DNA from: CAZEBW01 sp964510205
GTDB lineage: Bacteria > Chloroflexota > Anaerolineae > VGOG01
DNA: 24,928 nt
Direction: 5' to 3'
NCBI GenBank assembly: GCA_964510205.1
Contig: CAZEBW010000054.1
Coordinates: forward strand, 1-24,928
Made by a program: the position numbers and the translations under genes. Shown here one piece after another: positions 6,355 through 13,533 of this stretch. Each line of letters begins with the position of its first letter. Within the stretch, counting starts at the first letter, position 1. The notes below the pieces were generated by a model. The model had not been told where the DNA came from. It ran no database searches and saw only the letters and a program-made list of their open reading frames with translations.

Positions 6355-9012
6355 ATGAGAACCCTTGCCAAAATCCTTCTGTTTTTCTCCCTGCTCTTAT
6401 CAGCCGTCCTGCTAAGCGGTTGCGCTGAGATTCCCGACGTCGTCCAAAGCCGATACAGCGAGCCAGTGGGAGAGATCCGAGGCGCGCGCACGGTGGGGCA
6501 GACGTTTGTCGCCCACCAAGACGGCCTGAGCAGGATTGACGTGCTGCTGGCGACCTACGCCAGGAAGAACACCCACTCTGTGACCTTTCGCCTGAAGCGA
6601 AGCCCTGACGCCGGCGACGACATCGCCGCCATCACCTTCAGCGCCGCCAAGGTGAAAGACAACGCTTTTCACCAGTTCACGTTCGCCCCCATCCCCGATT
6701 CCAAAGGCCAAGCCTACTTCTTCGTCATCGAGTCGCCGCAATCGTCGCCCGGCAACGCCATCACCATCTGGCATGATCCTGGCGATGCGTATGACGAAGG
6801 GGCGATGGTTGTGGATGGCCAAGCGACGGACGGGGATTTGGCCTTCAGGACTTATTACGGCAGGCTGGGGGACCTCGCCAGCGACGTTCGCAGCGGTCTT
6901 GACTTGGGTCTAGCTCTGCTTGTTCTGGCCGCGCTGCTTTTCACCTTGCCCGGCAGTGCCTTGCTCGTTCTGCTGCCTGCTGGGGAAGATTTCGACCTGG
7001 TCCAGCGGCTGATCCTCTCGGTGGGATTGAGCGTGGCCCTCTTCCCGCTGCTTCTTTACGGCAGCACAAACCTGGGCTTCAGGCTGGATAGGACGAAGGC
7101 GGCGGGCCTGCTGGTGATTTGCGGGGTGGTGTTCTGCTGGGGCCTGTATCGTGCGAAGCGCCGGAGTCCCGAACTTGTTCGGGGTGTTCCCGCTGCGGGA
7201 TCACTGTGCGAGCCGGAAGACCCCCAACAAGTTGGGGACTCCTATCAGAGACCTCGCCCTGGCGTTCACCACGGGGTAAAATCCAGCCCCGCAGGGGCTT
7301 GGTTCTTTCAGCACGGGGGTTTAGCCCCGTGCTTGCTGGCCTTCGTTTTCGCCCTCTCTCTGGCCGTGCGGCTGCTCATGATCAGGGGCATGCCCTATCC
7401 AGCCTGGTCCGACTCCTATCATCACACCATCATCTCCCAGATGATCGCCGAGGGGGGCGCGATTCCCCAGTCGTATCGGCCGTACATACCGCTGGACACC
7501 TTTGCCTACCACTTCGGCTTTCATTCCACGGTGGCCTTTTTCCACTGGATCACCGGCCTGGGCATCCCTCAGGCGGTCTTGGTGGTTGGACAGATCCTCA
7601 ACGCGCTCTCTGTGCTCAGTATCTATCTCCTGGCCCGCTACTTGACGGAGGACCGCTGGGCCGCATTGGCCAGCGCTCTGATCGTTGGCTTGCTCTCCGT
7701 TATGCCAGCCTACTACGTGAACTGGGGCCGCTATCCTCAGCTAGGCGGCCAAGTGGTCTTTCCGGTGGCTGCTGTGCTGACCCTCAAGTGCTTGGCAGCC
7801 GCCAGGCTGGACTATAGGGGCCTTATCTCGACTGCGCTGGCTGCGTCGGGCCTTTTTCTGACCCATTATCGGGTGGTGCTGTTCTACGCCCTTTTTGTGG
7901 TGGTCTATCTGTTTTGTCAGTCGTGGTCCTATCGTCGAGAAATCAGGAAAGTCGTTCGCCTGTGGCTGAGGGCGTTTCTGCTGGCGGCCTTGTCGCTCAT
8001 CGTCGTCGCCCCCTGGTTAAGGCTTCTGATCAGCGAATTCGCTGCCAAGATCCAGCAGGCCCCCGCCCACGGCTTTGAACTGGATGCGGCCTACAATCTG
8101 ATCTCGTGGGACATCATCCTCTCGCTGGGCTTGCGCCCCGGTGTGCTGATTATGGCCGCGCTGGGAGCTCTCTGGGGCCTGTGGCGGAGGGACAAGCGCG
8201 CCGTCTTAGTCGCCGTCTGGACGGTCTCCCTTTTCGCGCTGGCCAATCCGCACGTGCTGGGATTGCCGGGCGTCGGCCTGGTGAACAACGGAACCGTGGT
8301 GATGGCTCTGTATATGCCCGGCTCGATTTTGGCTGGCTTCTTGGTGAGCTATGTGCACCGGGCCCTTGTGCCAGCTTTGGAGAGGGAGCGTGTCATTGCG
8401 AGCGAAAGGCAACCGCAGGTTTGCACGCAATCTCCAGCCTTCAAATGCAAACATAGTTGGAGATTGCTTCGTCGCTCCGCTCCTCGCAATGACACAAACG
8501 CCGGTTTGATTGCCGCTGCGCTGCACTGTGCTTTGGCCGTGGTGGTGATCCTGGTCTCCCTTTGGGGCGCTGGGGATACGCTCCAGCTCTTGACGCCGCA
8601 GACGTTCTTCGTCACCCCATCCGATCTGAAGGCCATGACCTGGATCCGCGAGAACGTCCCCCAAGACGCTGTCTTTGCCATCAACACCCACTTCTGGCTG
8701 TCGTACGCGGCCATCGGCACCGACGCGGGCTACTGGATCCCCTTTTTGACGGGGCGCAAGACCACCCTTCCTCCCATGCTCTACAGCGAGGGAAGCTACG
8801 AGTACGTAGATGAGGTGAACGCCTTGGCCAGGGCGACCGCCGGGCTGTGTGAGAACGACGATGCGCTGCCCGTCCTGGAGGAGAACGGCGTGACCCACGT
8901 CTACGTCGGGCAGCGAGGCGGCTGTCTGAGGCCACAGAAGCTGCTGGCTTCTCCTCACTATGAGGCCGCCTATCACCAGGACGGGGTGTGGATATTTGAG
9001 GTGAGGGGATGA
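6355..9012 (+). CDS. Polytopic GT-C-like membrane glycosyltransferase with N-terminal extracytoplasmic domain
   Basis: An 885-residue membrane protein. Residues 1-23 look like a lipoprotein signal (LLSGC, Cys23). Residues ~25-170 form a beta-rich extracytoplasmic domain of unknown role. Many transmembrane helices follow from ~180, and a soluble C-terminal domain (~755-885) contains TPSDLKAMTWIRENVP. The first large loop holds WSDSYHH (Asp353), resembling the acidic catalytic motif of GT-C enzymes that use polyprenyl-phosphate sugars. I infer sugar transfer to a lipid-linked or surface glycan; this is not proven. Two stretches, residues ~269-327 and ~679-714, are encoded by palindromic repeats and lie in loops between membrane segments. 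AGAGG upstream of ATG 6355 is a plausible ribosome site. Its stop overlaps the next start (ATGA at 9009-9012), suggesting coupling. Confidence 0.72.
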   Translation: MRTLAKILLFFSLLLSAVLLSGCAEIPDVVQSRYSEPVGEIRGARTVGQTFVAHQDGLSRIDVLLATYARKNTHSVTFRLKRSPDAGDDIAAITFSAAKVKDNAFHQFTFAPIPDSKGQAYFFVIESPQSSPGNAITIWHDPGDAYDEGAMVVDGQATDGDLAFRTYYGRLGDLASDVRSGLDLGLALLVLAALLFTLPGSALLVLLPAGEDFDLVQRLILSVGLSVALFPLLLYGSTNLGFRLDRTKAAGLLVICGVVFCWGLYRAKRRSPELVRGVPAAGSLCEPEDPQQVGDSYQRPRPGVHHGVKSSPAGAWFFQHGGLAPCLLAFVFALSLAVRLLMIRGMPYPAWSDSYHHTIISQMIAEGGAIPQSYRPYIPLDTFAYHFGFHSTVAFFHWITGLGIPQAVLVVGQILNALSVLSIYLLARYLTEDRWAALASALIVGLLSVMPAYYVNWGRYPQLGGQVVFPVAAVLTLKCLAAARLDYRGLISTALAASGLFLTHYRVVLFYALFVVVYLFCQSWSYRREIRKVVRLWLRAFLLAALSLIVVAPWLRLLISEFAAKIQQAPAHGFELDAAYNLISWDIILSLGLRPGVLIMAALGALWGLWRRDKRAVLVAVWTVSLFALANPHVLGLPGVGLVNNGTVVMALYMPGSILAGFLVSYVHRALVPALERERVIASERQPQVCTQSPAFKCKHSWRLLRRSAPRNDTNAGLIAAALHCALAVVVILVSLWGAGDTLQLLTPQTFFVTPSDLKAMTWIRENVPQDAVFAINTHFWLSYAAIGTDAGYWIPFLTGRKTTLPPMLYSEGSYEYVDEVNALARATAGLCENDDALPVLEENGVTHVYVGQRGGCLRPQKLLASPHYEAAYHQDGVWIFEVRG
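7161..7241. repeat. R8a palindromic repeat, in frame inside the GT-C-like gene
   Basis: The two halves are inverted copies: GGAGTCCCGAACTTGTTCGG on the left and, on the right, CCCCAACAAGTTGGGGACTCC, whose complement reads GGAGTCCCCAACTTGTTGGG. The element stays in frame and adds about 27 residues to a loop of the membrane protein. Confidence 0.7.
7271..7333. repeat. R8b palindromic repeat, in frame inside the GT-C-like gene
   Basis: CCACGGGGTAAAATCC on the left faces GGGGGTTTAGCCCCGTG on the right, with AGCCCCGCAGGGGCT forming a further short palindrome between them. It lies 29 nt after R8a and, like it, is translated (PGVHHGVKSSPAGAWFF region) just before a transmembrane helix. Confidence 0.65.
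8390..8495. repeat. R2 palindromic repeat, in frame inside the GT-C-like gene
   Basis: The same 13-bp terminal inverted repeats as the copy at 1743-1836 (GTGTCATTGCGAG at 8390-8402, complement at 8483-8495), with internal GCAATCTCC and GGAGATTGCTTCG. The copy is 106 bp and is read through in frame, encoding about 36 residues (ERVIASERQ to APRNDTN) in a loop between two hydrophobic segments. Confidence 0.88.
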
Positions 9013-11024
9013 GGTCTGTCGTGGCTCGTACTGAGAATGTCACACAATTTCTGATCGCTCTTTTGTCCGCGCTGCTTCTGCTGGGAGTGGGCGGATCTCA
9101 AGCTCGGTCCTCCACCTCCGAAATCTGCTTGCCGCTGATCGTCAAAGCTTACGAGCTCGACCGCCTGACGTATGACCCCGCCAACGATTTCCAGCCTGCG
9201 CCTTGCTTTCATCCCCCCCAAGGTTGGGGGGGAAAGAGGGGGGGCGGCGGCCAAACGGTGGTGTTCATCAGCCAGCGGGCGGGCCAAGCGGATGTGTTTA
9301 GCATCCCGCTGATGGGAGGCCAACTCAGGAACCTGACTCAGATGCCTTCTGCTCGGGAGGATACACCAGTCTTCTCGCCCGATGGTGCGACCATCGCCTT
9401 CGCCTCCGACCGAGACGGCGACTGGAGCATCTACCTGATGGACACCGACGGCAGCAACGTTCGACCGGCTCTCGGCGGTGACAAAGGCACGGATGAAGTC
9501 CATCCGGCCTTCACCCTCGACGGTCTGGGGCTGGTCTTCAGCAGCAACCACGCGGACGGCAACTGGGACATCTACGCGGCGTCAATCGGCGCCAGTGAGT
9601 GGACGCGCCTGACCACCGATCCGGCCGCCGATCGCTTCCCAACCCTGTCGGCCGATGGCAGGACGATTGCCTTCCGCAGCGAACGGGACGGCGACAGCGA
9701 GATCTATCTGATGGACGCCGACGGCTCAAACCTGCGCCGAGTGACGGATAACGCGGCCTTCGACGGCTATCCCTCCATCACCCCCGACGGCAGCGGCGTG
9801 GTATTTGTCTCTGACCGGTCCGGTCAGCAGAATGTGTACCTGGTCAACTGGGCGGGAGAGGGACTGACTGCGCTGGGGCAGCGTGCGGGCTGGCGGATGG
9901 ACACCCCGCGTTTATCGGGCGACGGTCGGCTGCTGCTGTATGCCGCAGCGCCGGCTGGCAGCGCCTTCGACATCTACAAAAGCGCCTTCGCCAGCCCGTT
10001 GATGCAGATCGCGCAGCGAGGCGCGGATCACGTGGGGGGGCACTGCAACTGGGAAGCCGGCGTGTTGGCCTATGGCTGGATCCACGCCGGGCAGGCGACC
10101 GGGGATGGTCAATACCTCCACTGGGCGCAGGAATGGATAGATGCCTGCATCCCCCAAATCGAACTTCCCCCCCAAACTTGGGGGGGACCGAGGGGGGGCG
10201 ACGGGATCGCCCACGTCAACGACGGGCTGCTGGGCTACGCGGCGTTGGTCGCTTACGAAACGAGTGGGCAGCCGGAGCGACTTGCCTTTGCTCAGCGAGT
10301 AGCCGACTACCTCATGAACGCCGCTCCGCGCACCGCCGATGGCACCTTGACGCACGACGCGGGTCGAGTGTGGGTGGACACGCTTTTGGGGACCGTTCCA
10401 TTTTTGATTAAGATGAGCCAAGTCAGCGGCAGCGACGTCTACGCCGATGAAGCCATCTCTCAATTGATCCTCCACGCCCAACACTTGCAGAATCCAGCAA
10501 ACGGATTATACTATCATGCGTGGGATGAGAGCGATAACAACCCAGCTGGACAGGTTCACTGGGGGCGCGGCAACGGCTGGGCATTGCTGGCCGACGTGGC
10601 GGTTCTGTCGGCCATAACGCCCACGCACCCTCTGCGGCCGACGATTTTGGACCTTATGCAGAAGCAGGCGGCGGGGCTCCGGCCGTTGCAAGATGCGAGC
10701 GGCCTGTGGCATACGGTGCTCACCCGATCCGATTCCTATCTGGAAACCTCCGCTTCTGCCTTGATCGGCTACGCTTTGAAGCGGGGCGTCCAGGAAGAGT
10801 GGCTGGACGGGGACGCCTACGCAGCAGCTACCCAGGCCGCGGCGTTGGGCGTGTGGCGTCAGGTTCAGGCCGACGGCACCGTGACCCACGTGTCCGGGCC
10901 TACCTGGCCCATGCTGACCTGGGAGGAGTACGATGCCAGGCCGCATGACGCCTTCCAGTTGTATGGCCAGGGCGTGGCTTTGCTGTTGGGGAGCGCGGGA
11001 GGTAACGAGGCGACGGGGCAATGA
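9009..11024 (+). CDS. Secreted PD40 propeller fused to a GH105-like unsaturated uronyl hydrolase
   Basis: A 671-residue exported protein. Residues 1-33 are a signal region, then EICLPLIVK (38-46). Residues ~50-330 are PD40 propeller blades closely matching the lipoprotein at 1876-3000. Residues ~335-660 resemble GH105/GH88 alpha/alpha-barrel hydrolases: VDTLLGTVPFLIKM (candidate catalytic Asp457), NGLYYHAWDES, HWGRGNGWALLADV (517-530) and the LRPLQDASGLWHTVL segment. These enzymes remove the unsaturated uronic acid left by polysaccharide lyases, which fits the PL8 gene upstream. Two R1 repeats are translated: CFHPPQGWGGKRGGG (66-80) replaces part of the first blade, and LPPQTWGGPRGG (386-397) lies in the hydrolase domain. 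The last residues (NEATGQ) come from the R6 tandem repeat. Its start overlaps the previous stop (ATGA). Confidence 0.8.
   Translation: MRSVVARTENVTQFLIALLSALLLLGVGGSQARSSTSEICLPLIVKAYELDRLTYDPANDFQPAPCFHPPQGWGGKRGGGGQTVVFISQRAGQADVFSIPLMGGQLRNLTQMPSAREDTPVFSPDGATIAFASDRDGDWSIYLMDTDGSNVRPALGGDKGTDEVHPAFTLDGLGLVFSSNHADGNWDIYAASIGASEWTRLTTDPAADRFPTLSADGRTIAFRSERDGDSEIYLMDADGSNLRRVTDNAAFDGYPSITPDGSGVVFVSDRSGQQNVYLVNWAGEGLTALGQRAGWRMDTPRLSGDGRLLLYAAAPAGSAFDIYKSAFASPLMQIAQRGADHVGGHCNWEAGVLAYGWIHAGQATGDGQYLHWAQEWIDACIPQIELPPQTWGGPRGGDGIAHVNDGLLGYAALVAYETSGQPERLAFAQRVADYLMNAAPRTADGTLTHDAGRVWVDTLLGTVPFLIKMSQVSGSDVYADEAISQLILHAQHLQNPANGLYYHAWDESDNNPAGQVHWGRGNGWALLADVAVLSAITPTHPLRPTILDLMQKQAAGLRPLQDASGLWHTVLTRSDSYLETSASALIGYALKRGVQEEWLDGDAYAAATQAAALGVWRQVQADGTVTHVSGPTWPMLTWEEYDARPHDAFQLYGQGVALLLGSAGGNEATGQ
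9213..9249 (+). repeat. R1 C-run/G-run palindrome, in frame in the PD40-GH105 gene
   Basis: A C-run, AAGGTT, a G-run, AAAGA, then a second G-run. It encodes HPPQGWGGKRGGGG where the paralogue at 1876 has the normal blade residues ALSPDG, so the insertion can be seen by direct comparison of the two genes in this window. Confidence 0.85.
10165..10199 (+). repeat. R1 palindrome, in frame in the GH105-like domain
   Basis: TTCCCCCCCCAAACTTGGGG followed by further G, ACCGA and a second G-run. Encodes LPPQTWGGPRGG between IDACIPQIE and DGIAHVNDGLLG of the hydrolase domain, in the same reading phase as the copy at 9213. Confidence 0.85.
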
Positions 11025-11092
11025 GGCGATGAGGCGATGAGGCGACGGGGCAATGGGGCGATAGGGCAATGAGGCGATGGGGCAATGGGGCA
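11008..11092 (+). repeat. R6 short tandem repeat of GGGCAATG/AGGCGATG units
   Basis: About ten imperfect 8-9 nt units built on GAGGCGATG and GGGGCAATG, starting inside the last codons of the PD40-GH105 gene and continuing into the gap. The repeat encodes the end of that protein and its stop. Tandem arrays of this kind are prone to slippage. Confidence 0.8.
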
Positions 11093-11133
11093 GGGGGTAG
11101 CTCAGAAACCTGGTTTCTTGACCCTGGCTGAAC
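11093..11133 (+). repeat. R4 repeat, single copy
   Basis: GGGGGTAGCTCAGAAACCTG followed by GTTTCTTGACCCTGGCTGAAC. The complement of this sequence is found as two inverted pieces at 23267-23300 and 23367-23396 beside the LuxR-Kelch gene. AGAAACCTGGTTTCT is itself a short palindrome. Confidence 0.75.
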
Positions 11134-11181
11134 GGTTGCCTACCCATCTCTCGTTGCTCGTTTTCGGGACAGGAGGACGCA

Positions 11182-12546
11182 GTGGACGTTCAACCGCGCT
11201 CTACTCGACTGGCTTTTGCAGGGCTAATCTCGCTTTGCATCGTGGCCGTGGCCGCTGCGATGCCGAAGATGAGGACAGGCGCCCAAACCCTCGCTGGTCG
11301 TAGGGATGCGAGAGACGCTTATACGGTGTGTCTTCCCCTGGTGCGCAAACACAGCCCGCCGCGAGCTAAACTGGGCGTGGACTTTGGGGAGGCGTGGGTC
11401 GTGGTTCCCGAGGTGATAGAGTACGACTTCCCCGTGGTCAAAGAAATGGGCGCGGATTGGATGCGCGTCTTTTTGCCCTGGCTTGGAGTAGAGACATCGC
11501 CTGGGGAGTACCAGTGGGACAAATACGACGCGGTATTTGGCCGTTTGGGGGAATTGGACTTCGAGGCCATGGCCGTGATCTACGGAGCGCCAGACTGGGC
11601 GGCCGAGGAGAACTGCGGCCCCATTTCGGACACACTGGCCCTGGAAGGCTTCCTGGAGGTCGTCGTGCCTCGCTATGCTGAGGTCGTAGATGCCTGGGAG
11701 TTCACCAATGAACCAGATGGAATAGCGCCCAGGCCCAACTACGGGCCAGCGGTAGGATGTTGGGGGCTTTATCCAGCCGAATACGCCCGGCAGTTGGGCA
11801 TATTCCACGACAAGGTCAAAGCCCTTGACCCGGATGCTTTGGTTTTCTTCGGTGGCCTGGCGTACGATTACTGGGAACGTTTTGAAAGAGACTTTTTCGA
11901 AAAGGCATTGCAAAACGGTGCCGGGCTGTATTTCGATGGCGTTAGCCTGCATCATTACCCCATCAATGAGGCCGAGTTTCCCACCATGGCCAGCAAAGTG
12001 CACGAGATCCGTGATACCATGTCGAGGAACGGGGTCTATTGGAAGAGGATCTGGATGACCGAGACGGGCCAGTGGGTCAACATGGGTCGGAGCGTGGAGA
12101 TGCAGCGCGATTTTATCGTTCGGGAACTCACCCGTGGCTTTGGGGCCGGCCTAGACAACATCTTCTGGTTTGATCCCAGGGAGCATCCTGCATGGCCGTG
12201 GGGAGGTGAAGTGGAACGATATTTGATCAGCGAGGATCACCAACCCATGAATGGCTACAGTACCTTCCAGCACTTGGCCGAGAAACTGGAGGGGGTGCGT
12301 TGTCTTGGCGTCTACGAGGATGTGCCCGCAGATATTGAGGCCTACAAGTTCGTCGGCCCGGATCGCTCGCTCTACATCCTGTGGTCCAATGCGGCCACCA
12401 AGACGGTGCGGCTGCCCGCCCAGGCCGACGCCATTCTCACCAACCGAGACGGCGATGAATCGAGCGTCCTCCCAGTCCAGGCGGGGGTGGTGGCGTTTGA
12501 GGTAGGCGTGGATCCTGTGTTCGTCGAGATCGCTGGTTTGGAATAG
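11182..12546 (+). CDS. Secreted clan GH-A-like glycoside hydrolase (copy 2)
   Basis: This 454-residue protein is a close paralogue of the one at 374-1705. The two are alignable from LPLVRKHSPP to the end, while their N-terminal export sequences are unrelated. The barrel carries WEFTNEPDG (acid/base candidate Glu177) and WMTETGQW (nucleophile candidate Glu294), and SLHHYP. The C-terminal beta domain with YILWSNAATKTVRLP is conserved. GTG 11182 is supported by AGGAGG at 11171-11176. The hydrophobic segment (about 10-27) is a signal peptide or anchor, and TVCLPLVRK is at 48-56. It lies downstream of the PD40-GH105 gene and upstream of the glycosyltransferase operon. Conservation of both catalytic glutamates in both copies suggests both are active; the substrate is unknown. 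Confidence 0.8.
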   Translation: MDVQPRSTRLAFAGLISLCIVAVAAAMPKMRTGAQTLAGRRDARDAYTVCLPLVRKHSPPRAKLGVDFGEAWVVVPEVIEYDFPVVKEMGADWMRVFLPWLGVETSPGEYQWDKYDAVFGRLGELDFEAMAVIYGAPDWAAEENCGPISDTLALEGFLEVVVPRYAEVVDAWEFTNEPDGIAPRPNYGPAVGCWGLYPAEYARQLGIFHDKVKALDPDALVFFGGLAYDYWERFERDFFEKALQNGAGLYFDGVSLHHYPINEAEFPTMASKVHEIRDTMSRNGVYWKRIWMTETGQWVNMGRSVEMQRDFIVRELTRGFGAGLDNIFWFDPREHPAWPWGGEVERYLISEDHQPMNGYSTFQHLAEKLEGVRCLGVYEDVPADIEAYKFVGPDRSLYILWSNAATKTVRLPAQADAILTNRDGDESSVLPVQAGVVAFEVGVDPVFVEIAGLE

Positions 12547-12561
12547 AGAGGGGAGGCTGAG

Positions 12562-13533
12562 ATGGAACGGTGTCCTGAGCTTGTCGAAGGGATGATCAGC
12601 ATCATCATCCCGATGTACAACGAGGAAGAGGCCATCGGCGATGATTTGGACACTATTATCCAGACCATGAGCAGCCCCCCCTCTTTCCCCCCAAAAGTTG
12701 GGGGGGAAAGAGGGGGCGGGATCCCCTGGGAGATCATCGTGGTGGACGATGGCTCCACCGATGCCAGCGCGGAGGTCGTGCGGCGGCGCGAGGAAGTGAG
12801 GCTCATCCAGCATCCCTACAATCGCGGCACGGGCGCGGCGCGGACGACGGGCCTGCGCCACGCCAGGGGCGACGTCATCGTCATGACCGACGGCGATGGA
12901 ACCTATCCCAATCACGACATCCCCCGCCTGTTGGCGCACATGGATCAGTGTGATCTGGTCATCGGCGCCCGGAAGACGGAGAGGGGCAGTCTCAGGTGGC
13001 TGCGCTCCCCCACCAAGCTCTTCATCCGCCTGCTGGCCTCGTATCTGACGGGGGTGAGGATTCCCGATGTGAACTCTGGCCTTCGGGTCTTCAGAAAGGA
13101 CGTCGCCGAGAGGTTTCTCGATATTCTGCCCACGACGCACTCCTGGGTAGGCACTCAGACCGTCGCTTTTCTGTCCGAGGGCTACGCGGTCCAGTTTGTC
13201 CCCATAGACTATTATCGCAGAAAGGGGAGCAAGTCCTCTTTTCATCCCATCGCCGATACGTACAACTATCTTTCCCTGGTGGTGCGTACCATCATGTACT
13301 TCAATCCCCTCAAGGTCTTCTTGCCCGTGGCCCTGGCCCTGATCGCGGTGGGAGCGGTCAAGCTGGTGCGCGATGTCATCTACTATCGGGGCTTCTACGT
13401 CCCTGGGGTCACGCTGATGCTGATCCTGACAGCGATCCAGGTGGGGGCCATCGGCTTGTTGGCAGATCTGATCGTCAAGAGGGCCCACAGAACTTCCCCC
13501 TCAAATTTAGGAGGGGGCGAGGGGGGGCAGTGA
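12562..13533 (+). CDS. GT2 glycosyltransferase, dolichol/undecaprenyl-phosphate sugar transferase-like
   Basis: A GT-A-fold GT2 enzyme similar to DPM1/ArnC-type transferases that move a sugar from a nucleotide donor to a polyprenyl phosphate. Visible motifs: SIIIPMYNEEEAI (13-25), VVDDGSTD (60-67), NRGTGAARTTGL (88-98) and the metal-binding DGDGTYP (110-116). Two transmembrane helices near the C-terminus (~252-274, ~284-308) fit a membrane-attached family member. ATG 12562 has GGGGAGG at 12549-12555. Three repeats are translated: R7 gives CPELVEG at the N-terminus, R1 gives SPPSFPPKVGGERGGG (38-53) between the first beta strand/helix and the DDG strand, and a second R1 gives the tail SPSNLGGGEGGQ. 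Its stop overlaps the next start by 4 nt. It could feed a GT-C enzyme such as the one at 6355-9012. Confidence 0.85.
   Translation: MERCPELVEGMISIIIPMYNEEEAIGDDLDTIIQTMSSPPSFPPKVGGERGGGIPWEIIVVDDGSTDASAEVVRRREEVRLIQHPYNRGTGAARTTGLRHARGDVIVMTDGDGTYPNHDIPRLLAHMDQCDLVIGARKTERGSLRWLRSPTKLFIRLLASYLTGVRIPDVNSGLRVFRKDVAERFLDILPTTHSWVGTQTVAFLSEGYAVQFVPIDYYRRKGSKSSFHPIADTYNYLSLVVRTIMYFNPLKVFLPVALALIAVGAVKLVRDVIYYRGFYVPGVTLMLILTAIQVGAIGLLADLIVKRAHRTSPSNLGGGEGGQ
12571..12591 (+). repeat. R7 repeat fragment at the N-terminus of the GT2 gene
   Basis: TGTCCTGAGCTTGTCGAAGG plus G, encoding CPELVEG just after the start codon. I recall this sequence as a common dispersed repeat in diverse bacterial genomes (inference from memory; only one copy is in this window). 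The conserved GT2 fold begins right after it. Confidence 0.55.
12675..12720 (+). repeat. R1 palindrome, in frame in the GT2 gene
   Basis: The longest copy: an outer pair CCCCCTCTTTC / GAAAGAGGGGG encloses CCCCAAAAGTTGGGG. It encodes PPSFPPKVGGERGGG between TIIQTMSS and IPWEIIVVDDGSTD, at a place where GT2 enzymes normally have a short loop. Confidence 0.88.
13493..13530 (+). repeat. R1 palindrome at the GT2/GT4 gene junction
   Basis: Provides the GT2 tail SPSNLGGGEGGQ. Its end, GAGGGGGGGCAGTGA, contains a GAGG Shine-Dalgarno-like site (13519-13522), a 7-nt spacer, and the GTGA that is both start of the GT4 gene and stop of the GT2 gene. The copy at 18426-18461 has the same arrangement. Confidence 0.85.

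Noticed and set aside
6302..6358. Short frame (VKIGRKLLEETIEVATAK) ending in ATGA overlap with the GT-C-like gene
   Set aside because: Only 18 codons, with no clear ribosome site. It vaguely recalls a HisE-like segment but is too short to support as a gene or remnant.
12996..13529. Upstream extension of the first GT4 frame
   Set aside because: It lies wholly over the GT2 gene in another frame, shows no GT4-like sequence, and GTG 13530 has a proper Shine-Dalgarno site and stop overlap.
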